Source of the DNA: Acanthaster planci
Taxonomy: Eukaryota > Echinodermata > Asteroidea > Valvatida > Acanthasteridae
Assembly: GCF_001949145.1 (NCBI RefSeq)
Contig: NW_019091529.1
Coordinates: 583,944-605,695, forward strand
Reading direction: 5' to 3'
Length of the DNA: 21,752 nucleotides
Part shown: positions 1 to 8,759 of the stretch, piece by piece
Position numbering within the stretch: the first letter of the stretch is position 1
Layout: each line of letters begins with the position of its first letter
Notes under the pieces: generated by a model
Databases searched by the model: none
Told to the model about the DNA's origin: nothing
What the model saw: the letters and a program-made list of their open reading frames with translations, nothing else
Position numbers and translations under genes: made by a program

Positions 1-199
1 TTATTTATTTTGTTTTTTGAGCGGCCGAAATACCGAAAATACCACCTTTGAATGGAATGCTGTGGTGTTGGCTCATTCCACTCCCTTGTGCTTGATTCAA
101 TGAAACTATTTCCATTGTTGTGATTCAAAGCGTATACTACTTATAAGGCGTGCATATTGCCGGAACTTTCACTTTCAGGCCTACGCCTCATGTCGAGTT

Positions 200-430
200 T
201 TGATTGTTCTTTACATTCTAGGCGTGTCAAATGATGGCTGTTTTAATTGCAAGATGCAAGGACATTGGTTACGTGACTGCCCCTTCGCCTTTAACCCTGC
301 AATGTCGCACCGAGTTAGACCCAAGCGCAGTCGGCACACCCACTTGGATACACCAACTACCATACCAGAGGCATCCCGTGGCAAGCCCCAAAATTCAGTG
401 ACCTGTCTGTACCTTCGGTCCTGCAATTGA
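200..430 (+). pseudogene. Gag C-terminal fragment with CCHC zinc knuckle (DIRS-like)
   Basis: The frame translates to 76 residues and holds one perfect zinc knuckle, C-x2-C-x4-H-x4-C, at residues 14-27, starting CFNC. Such knuckles bind nucleic acid in retroelement Gag proteins and package the element RNA. The Gag part upstream of position 200 is not recognisable, so this is the 3' end of a larger ORF. The listed start is only the first available codon. The tail is basic and ends about 85 bases before the RT frame opens. The assignment rests on the motif plus its place directly upstream of a DIRS-type RT. Confidence 0.6.
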
Positions 431-515
431 GGGAACCGTCTCGGGATATACAACCAAGCCGATAGCAAGCCCTCTTCTACATGATTTCACCTGCCCTAAG
501 ATGTCTAACTTGTAG

Positions 516-1503
516 GGCGAGTTCAGCGACGTATCTGAGGTAAATTGTGATTATGAATCATGTTGTGCTACGGATATCCCCTCGGATATTAATGTTAAAG
601 GAAGATTGCATGGGCATTCAAGTTTTTGGCGCAAGATAGGTGCCTCTTTAATGATAATGTCGCTTATTAAACAAGGATATCGAATCCCGTTTATCACTCC
701 ACCTCATTCTTTATTTTCTAATAACAATAAATCCACTATTCTTGAAGATGCCTTTGTGGTATCTATTTTGAAATTGTTAAACTCTGGTAGGATCGTTGAG
801 AAAGCTGTTCCTTCTTTCGTGGTTAATCCATTGTCCGTTGCATATCAACCTTCCGGCAAACGCAGGCTTATTCTAGACGTTGGTAAAATAAATGAATTTA
901 TATTAACCCTAACAGTCCTAAATCCTCCAATTTTAATATGATTTTGTACACACCCTAGGGAGTTAGGGTTAAAGATTTCATTTAAACTGGGCGACTGGAA
1001 AATATATCTTCAATTCTTGTCCAAAAATGCTCACATTTTTCTTTGATTTAAAGTCCGAATACCATCACATTGATATTTGTAACGATTACCAGAAATATTT
1101 AGGTTTTTCCTGGGTTATCAATGATGTTAGAAGGTATTTTGAATATACAGTGTTGCCATTTGGTCTTTCATCCGCTCCATTGCTATTTACTATGATGATG
1201 ATGAAGCCTCTCGTCACTCATTGGCGTGCCGCTGGTATTCTTATTGCAGTCTATTTGGATGATGGTTTTTGTGTTATTCCTTCGACTTCAGGTGACAGTG
1301 CACTGAATCCAAGTGTAGCTAAATACATTTCTTGTCATGTAGAAACTTATCTAATTAGAGCTGGCCTTGTATATAATATTGGTAAAAGCCATTGGAATCC
1401 TACAAATATAATTGAGTGGCTCGGTATGACTTGGGACACATCCTTGGGAACTTTGCAGGTCCTTCAGAAAAGGATAACTAAAATTCTCAACACAATACTG
1501 TAG
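516..1503 (+). pseudogene. DIRS-like reverse transcriptase, broken
   Basis: The RT copies element RNA into DNA. The frame is open from about 516. It carries the DIRS N-terminal block (KGRLHGHSSFWRKIG near 594-638) and the block NPLSVAYQPSGKRRLIL (about 825-880). A 66-base TTAA-type insert then interrupts it. The frame continues after the insert to a stop at 1044-1046. It resumes one frame over, from 1027, with FFDLKSEYHHIDI (first catalytic Asp codon at 1045-1047), VLPFGLSSAP, and the catalytic YLDDG box (1252-1266). The frame ends at 1503. Both catalytic regions survive, so damage is limited to the insert and one frameshift. Family assignment to DIRS rather than Gypsy follows from the GYHHIDI/GLSSAP wording and the downstream recombinase. 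Confidence 0.85.
903..972. mobile_element. 62-bp piggyBac-like MITE candidate flanked by TTAA
   Basis: Two TTAA tetranucleotides (903-906 and 969-972) enclose 62 bases that begin CCCTAAC and end GTTAGGG. The termini are a 7-bp perfect inverted repeat, or 11 bp if TTAA is counted. TTAA duplication and CCCT-type ends are the hallmark of piggyBac transposons. The surrounding RT frame reads up to 903 and resumes, in the same frame, right after one TTAA is restored, so this is an insertion into an RT that was intact here. The insert is far too small to encode anything. The ends also resemble telomeric TTAGGG repeats, but they point in opposite directions, which argues against a telomeric tract. 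Confidence 0.6.
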
Positions 1504-1550
1504 CAGAGATTAAGGGATCGGACATAATCACAGTCTCAATACAGTCTTTC

Positions 1551-2195
1551 GTGGGACAGGTTATTTCATTGAGTCCAGTGGTAGGTAATCTACCTAGGTT
1601 AACCACCCGGAACTGCCAGTTTACAATAGCCGGAGCCTCCCACGAAGACCAATTGATTAGTTTGGATGTAACTGGCGTCGCCGAGTTGACATTTTGGGAG
1701 AATAATGTCTCCAGAAAAAAAATGGAAGAAACATATTCACATCTGGCAAAGTAAACAAAATAATATGTTGTGATGCTAGTGCTGTTGGTTCGGGGGCAAT
1801 AATATGCAACGATGTCCACACCGCTCACAAAAACTGGAATGTTAAAGAAGCTACGATGAGTTCTACGTGGCGAGAGTTCTTCTTCTTTCTTGCCCATAAT
1901 TTCCAGTTCAAAAATTAAAGTGTACACCGATAGCCAATCCGCAGCCCATATTGCAGAGGTTGGAAGTATGAGACCCAATTTACCAAAACTTGCCATTGGT
2001 ATTTTCAACACTTGTATTATGTCGGATTTTAGGCTGGAAGTGGAATGGATTCCGAGATCTATGAACGATCAAACAGACTATGTTAGTATATTGATTGACA
2101 CAGATGATTGGATGATTTCACCACAATTATTTGACACTACCTGTATAAATGATAGATTGGGCCCTTTTACAATTCATTGTTTTGCAACCTTATAA
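1551..2195 (+). pseudogene. DIRS-like RT connection and RNase H, broken
   Basis: RNase H removes element RNA from the RNA-DNA hybrid. 1551-1754 is the connection segment typical of DIRS (ISLSPVVGNLPRL, then ELTFWENNVS). In the next frame comes the RNase H core: CCDASAVGSGA with the first Asp codon at 1772-1774, STWREF with the Glu codon at 1874-1876, and VYTDSQSAAHI with the second Asp at 1929-1931. These are followed by EVEWIPRSMND and DTDDWMISPQLFD, a conserved DIRS block. A stop after the WREF block and a frame change near 1912 break it. The D-E-D catalytic set is still encoded. Its place between RT and recombinase supports the call. Confidence 0.82.
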
Positions 2196-2640
2196 TGCAT
2201 TTAAGTTACCTCGTTATTTTTTCAAGGTTTTGGAATCCCAAGACGTCGGGAATAGATGCATTTGCCCAGGATTGAGCTCATTAGAATTGTCTCCTGGTAC
2301 CACCGATTGTATTGATTCACAGCGTTTTAAAGCATCTGAAGTCTTGTAATAGTAAAGGAGTACTTGTCCATGGTAGCCTTCCTCCTTATTTTGGCCGTTG
2401 CTTTGATCTTGTTATACTCCCTGGGTCAAAGATTTCATTTCCTTGGAAGGTCCAGATCTCTTGCAATTGGCCAGAAACAAGAATTATCTGCGTGGATCTA
2501 GTTAATTCAATAGCCATAGTTTTGCAGTATATATTAATAGTACATAATTTCAATAAAATCTTTCTTTTGGTTTATAGGTCATTCTCAATCAAAGTTTTTT
2601 GTTGGGACTTCCTGAGGGCAGCTTGGAATATTGCAAGAGT
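2149..2640 (+). pseudogene. DIRS-type region between RNase H and recombinase
   Basis: This stretch encodes, over several frames, the conserved block that follows RNase H in DIRS elements. Visible pieces are DRLGPFTIHCFATL (about 2151-2194), LPRYFFKVLES (about 2204-2236), then HSVLKHLKSCNSKGVLV (about 2315-2368). The function of this block is not well defined in the family; it is treated as part of the long pol ORF. Frameshifts occur near 2195, 2240 and 2370. After 2370 only scattered similarity remains. I infer homology from motif order, not from an alignment. Confidence 0.6.
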
Positions 2641-3589
2641 CACGTTTCAGAGCGTTTTATCCGCAAAGGGCAGATGCAACTGTAGTAAGATGCCTTTATT
2701 AATGTCGAGAGTTTTTGAATTTACAAAAGGATCACTATTTTTTTCAAACTCCAAGTTGAAGATAGAGTAATAGCTTCCTTTTTTGATGAAAGATAGCGAG
2801 CCGTAAAATCTGACAATACGATAATAATCACATCTTCAGCTATTAAGTGGTTGTATTCATTGATCAATGTCGAACACAATCCTGTAGATTCTTCTATGTG
2901 AAAGCACATAATATTGAGTCATAACCGATCTCTGCACAAACCTCCTATTCAAAAAGAACGAATTAAGTTAGACCAGGTTAAGCCATAGTTACAAAGTTTA
3001 CACACCCTGAAGCAAGCCTCACTCATTTACGAACGGCATGTTATGTGGCTCTGCAATATTTTTTATTGTTTAGGCATGACGAGATGGCACAGTTAAAAGC
3101 TAGCCATTTAGAAGAATTGCCGAATGATTCTTGTTTGAGTATTTTTATACAAAGAGCCAAAACGAACATTTTTAGAGATGGAAACAAAACATATGTCAAA
3201 ACCCAAGATGAATACTGTCCAGTTACGATTTTAAAGAAATACATGGCAAAATGTAACATAACGTAGGAGAAGATTCTTACATATTTACCCCTCTGTCATA
3301 TCAGTGGTATCACCTCAGTTTGGGTACTTATACACCATTAGTAACAAAACCAGCTATTCAAGATGCCGGGAAATGTTTTTAGATGCACTGAGGCAAATAG
3401 ATATAGAAGACTCTAAGAAATATGGATTGCATACTTTCAATCAGGTGGGGCCACACATTTGTCTCATAAAGGGTATCAGACGAAATCATCATGATGCATG
3501 GTAGATGGAAAACGAGTCAAGTTAAAAATAGATACGTAAAGCATAGTGTAGAATCTCGGTTAAAGATATCCAAGTTACTGTCAAGTTGA
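2641..3589 (+). pseudogene. Tyrosine recombinase of the DIRS-like element, broken
   Basis: This enzyme would integrate circular element DNA by site-specific strand exchange. The N-terminal helical part (2641-3010) is badly shifted. The catalytic domain is clear. An Arg box reads LRTACYVAL then LLFRHDEMAQLKASHLEE (about 3027-3114). A long block follows to 3265, including CPVTILKKYMAK. A GLHTF box follows, and after a shift SGGATHLSHK. HGRWKTSQVKNRY closes the domain, with the nucleophile Tyr codon near 3527, and the frame ends with a TGA at 3587-3589. The second catalytic Arg codon, expected between 3438 and 3441, has only two bases left. A second one-base loss lies near 3471. Both explain why the frame swaps here. 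The enzyme cannot be active in this copy. Confidence 0.85.
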
Positions 3590-3757
3590 CCACATATGTA
3601 TCTAATTTAATTTCGTGTTCAGGCAAAAGGTTCATTGCATGTGTAATATTCCAAAATGGATTAACGTAACCATGCCTGTGCATATTCAAAATGTTTAAGT
3701 TTTGGCTATAAGATTTCGCCTATGGATAATCCGTGATTGTGAGAGCCTTCATCGCGG

Positions 3758-3783
3758 AATCTCAAGTAGTATTGGCTGAGATT
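3758..3783. repeat. 7-bp perfect inverted repeat in DIRS tail
   Basis: AATCTCA (3758-3764) pairs with TGAGATT (3777-3783) across a 12-base loop. It lies about 170 bases after the recombinase stop, where DIRS elements carry terminal and internal complementary sequences. A role is only a guess, since a 7-bp stem of this kind is common by chance. Confidence 0.3.
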
Positions 3784-3925
3784 AACAATTAGAATTTGTA
3801 CTGTGTTTGATAATGTCCGAGCTAATAACGCACGTTATATATGGTTGGTCGCAGTCTTGGCTAGGTTTTTATGGAAATTTGTAATAGTTAAGATCCGTAT
3901 TGTATTTTGACATTTTATGGTATTA

Positions 3926-3960
3926 CCCCCCCCCCAATCTTTTTGATAAACGTTTGGGGG
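3926..3960. repeat. C10 run forming a CCCCCAA/TTGGGGG hairpin
   Basis: Ten C residues (3926-3935) lead into AA. The complement TTGGGGG lies at 3954-3960, giving a 7-bp stem with a 16-base AT-rich loop. It is the only long homopolymer of C in the window, and it falls in the presumed tail of the DIRS-like element. Confidence 0.4.
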
Positions 3961-5189
3961 TCAGATATGGAGTTTGTATCCCAAGAAAGGGATTTGCTGG
4001 GAATTATGCAAATGTATTAAATGCTTAACAGAATGTATTTCCCTCTTTGGATGTGTTGTGATTAATATCAAATATTATGCTCTCTTTCCACCGTGGACAG
4101 ATGATCCGATGATCCCAAGGTGGGATTAGTTGGAATATTTGAGTTATGTTGGCTTTTAAAAAAGTTTTCCAGTTTTGAATTTTAATGTGTTGTTTCTTTT
4201 AGATTCTTATGCGACTTGTAAAGCGTACATGTTATACGTATTACATGCACGTACAGTGTCATTGAATTTGCCCATTGTATAGGTGTGCCTGATATTTTAC
4301 ACACAAGTTAACGGCATACTTAACTAATGCATGTTCATGTACATGTACTCAGTGCTTTCGCTAGGGTGACTTCATTTGCATACGTGCGTTGCGCACTTTT
4401 AGCCTATCAGCATACGCGTGCAGTTTTCAGCCCTGCCGAAAGTCCTGTTTGCCTCCAAAACAGGCCCTGTGGGAAGAAGCGATCCGGCACCAGGAAGAAG
4501 CAGGAAGACGATGACGAACTAAAAAAAAAAGGTTATGATGATAGGAATACAGACGACAAGCGGTAGTGCGCCGAGTAGAGACAAGAAGAGGCCCGAAGAA
4601 TTGAAGTTTATAACCGTTCCGATGTCAGCGTAGCAAACATGGCACCGAACAGACAGTAGACTGGCTACCAGTCTTAATAGCTACACCGCAGTCGCAACAA
4701 TAATCCTGTGGCTTAGAATAAACGAAGGGGCGTATGCAGGCTAAATTCGCCTGACAAAGAAGAATCACTTGAACTTGACGGATGATTTTGGACGAAAATA
4801 AATCAGAAGCATAATTGAGAATTCCAGACACGGTTCTCCACTGCCTTATAAATTGTCTGTCTTTGTCTGTCTTAGGGATTCCGCCTCAGAGTAAAGGTTT
4901 CGGATCAGATTTTAGGACAGACTCAGATTATTCCAACAGCCCAATTCCAACTTTGCCCCTTGCGTAGTGCGCCAAGCGTCCTTCCCGTTCCTTCCCCTTG
5001 TCCCATCCATGAAGTCTACCGGGTTTTGACGTGAAGGCCTGTCCTCTTTAAAAGTGTGTGGCGACATCACTGCTGCGGGTGAAACAGCTAGCTCAGCAAG
5101 AGTCACCGATTCCTCCAGGTTGATCCCGGCGGGTTAATTTTAGGGATTAGTCAAGTCCCGTATACCCCTTAGTTTTTACAATACCATAA

Positions 5190-5316
5190 AAGTTTGGATT
5201 AAGCGAGAAAAGTATATTGTACACTGCACACTAACACACCGTACGTCAGGTGGCCACTCTCCTGTATCATTATGGCTGAATAAACACATCGACTGGTGTC
5301 TGGGCACTTCACTTCA
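5190..5316 (+). repeat. 5' LTR of Gypsy-1
   Basis: The stretch from attaagcgag (about 5199) through tatattgtacac, ctcctgtatcattatggctg and AATAAA to gtctggg matches the copy at 13818 onward. The left edge is degraded: the TGTTGTAAT start of the 3' copy is not preserved, so about 5190 is an estimate. The right edge is set by the primer site at 5317. AATAAA near 5279-5284 is a likely polyadenylation signal. Compared with the 3' copy it carries 18 extra bases at 5240-5257. Confidence 0.75.
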
Positions 5317-5331
5317 TGGTGGCAGCAGTGG
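5317..5331 (+). promoter_or_regulatory. Primer binding site, tRNA-Leu type
   Basis: TGGTGGCAGCAGTGG directly follows the LTR. It differs by one base from the complement of the 3' end of eukaryotic tRNA-Leu (AAG type, ending CGCTGCCA plus CCA), from memory of that tRNA. Minus-strand DNA synthesis would start here. Confidence 0.65.
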
Positions 5332-6060
5332 TGTACACGGAGAGGCCGCATGAAAGCCCAGGCATCGAGGTAGTGGAACGCTTGAACGTCTACGGTAGGA
5401 GATACAGCCACTTCATGCATCTTGCGGTTGCCCCAACAGGCGACAACGGACCGATTCATCCCCACAAAGCCGATTACAGTGGCCAACGTAGTGGGCGAAC
5501 GCCTGTACTCGCCAGCCCACTCGTAACTCAGACACACGCAACGTACGCAGCCGTACCTTACCCGTACGCGGTTGACCACAGACTGCCCGAAACCCTGCTG
5601 AAACTACCCCAGTTTCCCGCTCACTGCAAGAACGTCGCGGAGACAGTTGCCGCGTTGCATCGGACATGCACATATAACTAATTCAGGAACCAGACAATCA
5701 GCCATATGCACCCACCGCGCTCGGAAAAATTGTGATGTAACTGCATTTCCTGACCTCATTTCATTCATCGAAAGCGCTGCATGCTATTTGTCCATACTGA
5801 ACTAGATGTACGTTGCATATTGTGCGTGGTGCAGATATATGGGGCGCCGTCGGAACCAAAATTAATATTTTACAAAACGATTGTTCCAAACAAAAAACAA
5901 AGCAAGAAATTTAAAAACAACCCAAAAGTGCATGAACAAAGGACATCTAGATACACGTACACGCACATTGTGATATTGATAAATGAAAATAGTTCCGGCA
6001 AAATTTTCGTATGAGATACCCCTCCGCACGCGTGCAACGGAGTCGACCTTTAACCCCCAA

Positions 6061-6260
6061 CTACCGGATTACAGCGGAGATTACCCGGATTGCAGCAGGA
6101 ATTACCGGATTACAATAAAAATTACGTGGATTGCAGCAGGAACTACCGGCTTACAGCAGAAACTAACAGCATTCGAGCAGAATCTACCCAGAATACGGTA
6201 GGAACAACTAGATTACAGCAGGAACAACCCAGATTACCTCGGAAAAATCTCAGACTACTG
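6061..6260. repeat. Degenerate minisatellite, 20-21 bp unit, about 9-10 copies
   Basis: Successive units resemble ccggattacagcaggaacta: examples begin at about 6064, 6085, 6105, 6125, 6145, 6166, 6187, 6207 and 6228. Units differ at several positions, so the array is old. It lies in the Gypsy-1 leader about 430 bases before gag. Two frames stay open across it, giving repeated DYS/DCSRNY-like peptides, but no start or domain supports translation. Confidence 0.75.
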
Positions 6261-6600
6261 AGTACTGAAGAGTTGGAGCTACCCCGGAATACCAGAGCGA
6301 CCAGGAAACTGCAGGAAGCATATGTGAACACCCCAGGACTATAAAACAAGGATTATGGACTGGACTAGACTCTACAAAACACTGAACGCAGGAAACAAAT
6401 AGAACTGAACTCGATTTGTACTTTATTAATCATTATTCTATTCAAAGACAATTGTGCTCAGTTTTGTTCGATATTGTAGCACAAAATTGCTTAATATTGC
6501 CATATTACTTGAAATTACCATATTTCTTGTTTTTGCTTGATAGTGTTCGTGTTTCATGCCCACTAAGTTAAAGGGTATATACATGTAATATCATTCTTAA

Positions 6601-6655
6601 CATTTCATGTATACTTATCATTACCTGTATACTTACTATTACCTGTATACTTACC
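6601..6655. repeat. 18-bp tandem triplicate
   Basis: Three consecutive units resemble attacctgtatacttact; the last two differ only at the final base, and the first is more diverged. It lies 38 bases before the Gag ATG of Gypsy-1. Confidence 0.75.
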
Positions 6656-6692
6656 ACCCCCGTTGTACTCCATAACCACAAAATTCCCAGAA

Positions 6693-7451
6693 ATGAAGTG
6701 GGATGCGAGCGACCTAGCAGAAGAGTTTAAGATTTTTCGACAAAGAGTCAAATTGTGTCTATAACAGACCAAAACATCACAGGCAAGCGGTTAAAATCAA
6801 AATAGCCGCTGGAAAGGAAGGCCTGCAGAAAATAAATGCCTCCAGCCTGAGGAACAGCAGCGAGATCCTTCCAGGCTGTGGGATTTGTTCGAGAAGCAAC
6901 TGAAGGTGAAAGTCAATTTCAGAGTGCACCATCTAGAACTGATGCGGTACAGACAGAAGCCGAACGAGCACCTGGATGAGTTTGTGAACAGATGTCATGC
7001 CAAAGCAGCTGAATGCCAGTTTAGTAAGGAGGAAACCACCGAGCGAGTTATAGAACTAGTGATAGCATCTACACCATCCGAGTCCTTTCAAAAGGACCTG
7101 TTGGACAGACCACTCGGATACAGCATCGACGACATGCATATTGAAGGGTGGAAGTATGAAGTGATTGTTGCCGGGAAGCGGTTGCAATCCCTCGAGAGCA
7201 GCAGAGCATCCGTGAAAGCCATCCGAGCTAAGAGCCGGGATTGCAGGAACTGTGGCTTATCACATGTGCCCAGACGATGCCCAGCATACCATGATACCCG
7301 CAAGGCCTGCGGAGCTAAGGGCCATGGTCCAAGTGTTGCAGAAAGACAAAAGCTAGAAGCAGATACCGCAACAGATCTAAGTTGTTACGGAGAAGATGCA
7401 GTACCTCCAGGGGGAGAAAGCCCCACACAAGCCCAGGGGACAAAAGGATGA
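6693..7451 (+). pseudogene. Gag of Gypsy-1, broken
   Basis: Gag forms the particle that packages element RNA. The ATG at 6693 opens MKWDASDLAEEFKIF, a typical N-terminus for Mag-type Gag, but a stop follows within 25 codons. The long frame resumes by 6885 and runs to 7451 (about 188 codons), with a capsid-like helical part and then a zinc region. The first knuckle is intact (CRNC...H...C, codons 7242-7280, spacing C-x2-C-x3-H-x4-C). The second has lost cysteines: it reads KACGAKGHG where a C-x2-C-x4-H-x4-C would be expected. At least one frameshift lies between 6760 and 6885. Confidence 0.8.
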
Positions 7452-7469
7452 ACCTTCAGTGCCTAAATC

Positions 7470-8759
7470 CAGTGAGCAAGTGACAGATTTCCATCAACTG
7501 GAATAACAGACGATGAATACGAGAAAGTATTCCATGTTGTCACCATCACAGGTTACTGTGAGCAGAAAAAACACACCTGCAAAGAAGCCTACAGAATGCT
7601 TGACATAGTTTGCCCTGACTTAGAAGGTAAACACTGCCTTCAAGTCAAGATAGACACAGGTGCGGGAGGCAACACACTCCCACTCAGACCCATACAACAG
7701 ATGTATGGCGATACCCGGAGAGCCCATACGAAACCGGTGACAACCAAGCTGACGGCATACAACAGGACACCGATGCCATATCTGAGCTCCATCTATCTAC
7801 TCTGCAGATATGAAGACCCCACACGGTCAAAGCACAGATTCTATGTTGTTGACGTCACAGGCCCAGCGATTGCAGGTCTACCCTTGTGCCATGAAATGGG
7901 AGTCGTGACGATCCATGCTTCCTCACTGTCGTCGGTACAGTCAGTTGAGCAGTTGATGGAGTCATATCTAGATCAGTTCGACACCATTGGAAACTTCAAA
8001 CACAAGGTAACATTGCACCTGAAGGAGGACGCGGTACCCCATACCAACCCACCCAGGAAGTACATCAAGCCCAAGTTGAAAAGAGAACTCGACAAGATGG
8101 AAGCGCAGGGGGTCATCAGAAGAGTACTGCACCATACATACTGGTGTAGTTCAATCACCACAAATAGCAAGCCAGATGGATCCCTCCTTGTGTGCCTTGA
8201 CCCTAAGCATCTCAACCAAAGTCTGCGTTGATGCCCCCACAAAATTCCTATGCTGGAGGAACTGTACCCTGAGGTTTCCCGAGCCAGAGTCTTCTCTAAA
8301 CTTGATGCAAAGGCAGGATATTGGGCTGTGCACTTCAACGGAAAGTCACAGGAACTTACTACCTTCCGGATGTCGTTTGGACGTATTGCTTCCAACGCCT
8401 ACCATTTGGAATCAGTATCAGCCAAGACATATTCCAGCAGTGCATAGATGAGATTGTCGACCAGGTTCCAGGATGTGTCTATATTGCTGACGATATATAG
8501 TCGTGTACGGCCGCACGTAAGAGGAACATGACTCCAACCTTCGGAACCTGTTTGAGGTTACCAGGCGCGAGGGGCTCGTGTTCAACAACACCAAATGCAA
8601 AATTAAGACAAAGAATATACAGTAAGTTTCTTCGGCTCGATCTACTCTGATGTAGGAGTCCAGCCAGACCCGGGGTGAGTTGAAGATATACACAGCATCC
8701 CCACACCACAGGACAAAGAGGTCCTCCAGAAATTCCTTGGTCTAATCACCTACATCTCA
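7470..8759 (+). pseudogene. Gypsy-1 pol, first part: protease and RT up to the LINE insertion
   Basis: The protease cleaves Gag-Pol; its active site DTGA is intact (Asp codon at 7653-7655, in IDTGAGGNTLPLR). RT follows in the same frame: the PPRKYIKPKLKRELDKMEAQGVI block, then KPDGSLLVCLDPKHLNQ. An in-frame TGA at 8229-8231 interrupts it, and the frame then continues with RVFSKLDAKAGYW (first catalytic Asp codon 8304-8306). A frameshift near 8390 shifts it to QRLPFGISISQDIFQ and YIADDI (Asp codons 8489-8494), followed by a stop at 8498-8500. Two further stops lie near 8518 and 8620. IADD in place of YxDD is known in Mag-type Gypsy RTs. The last readable block, LQKFLGLITYIS, is cut by the LINE at 8760. 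Confidence 0.88.
8753..8759. repeat. Target site duplication of the nested LINE, left copy
   Basis: catctca here recurs at 11316-11322. With one copy removed together with the LINE, the RT frame runs on without a break, which confirms the two copies as a target duplication. Confidence 0.85.

Larger units (their letters stand above)
200..3589 (+). mobile_element. DIRS-like tyrosine-recombinase retrotransposon, decayed copy
   Basis: The order on the + strand is a CCHC zinc-knuckle Gag end, RT with YLDD, RNase H, then a tyrosine recombinase. RT-RNase H followed by a recombinase instead of a DDE integrase defines the DIRS order. DIRS elements integrate through the recombinase and have inverted or split terminal repeats rather than normal LTRs. 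I could not identify terminal repeats here, so both ends are set by the outermost recognisable coding sequence. The left end probably reaches position 1 or beyond. Stops and frameshifts break every domain, and a small TTAA-flanked insert lies in the RT. It is AT-rich, unlike Gypsy-2. Confidence 0.85.
3590..5189. other. Non-coding stretch: DIRS tail and unassigned sequence
   Basis: No convincing gene is seen. 3590-4300 is AT-rich and probably includes the 3' tail of the DIRS-like element, with two small hairpins listed separately and a tandem pair gatgatcc near 4099-4115. 4320-5190 is more balanced in composition and holds only short open frames without recognisable motifs, plus a short tandem gtctgtctttgtctgtctt near 4855-4874. 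I found no repeat of the window start here, so the DIRS terminal repeats remain unidentified. Confidence 0.5.
5332..6692 (+). other. Long leader of Gypsy-1, no recognised gene
   Basis: About 1.36 kb separate the primer site from the Gag start. An open frame of 121 codons (5316-5681) begins inside the primer site, but its product has no recognisable domain. The stretch also holds a degenerate 20-21 bp tandem array (6061-6260) and a short 18-bp triplicate (6601-6655). It could be a true untranslated leader, or foreign sequence inserted between LTR and gag. I cannot tell which. Confidence 0.45.

Noticed and set aside
903-972. Interstitial telomeric tract (CCCTAA/TTAGGG).
   Set aside because: Only one and a half repeats occur at each end, in opposite orientation, which fits inverted ends of a transposon and not a telomere tract.
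1487-2011. 174-codon open frame on the minus strand.
   Set aside because: It is a shadow of the DIRS RT-RNase H region, whose + strand motifs are unmistakable; the minus product has no recognisable domain.
4327-4566. 79-codon open frame, basic and acidic at its end.
   Set aside because: No homology recognised, no conserved neighbour, and its end is a low-complexity Lys/Asp run.
5316-5681. 121-codon open frame beginning at the Gypsy-1 primer site.
   Set aside because: The start overlaps the primer site and the product has no recognised motif. I treat it as leader sequence.
6061-6260. CRISPR-like array.
   Set aside because: Units are contiguous and diverged without spacers, and the context is animal retroelement DNA.
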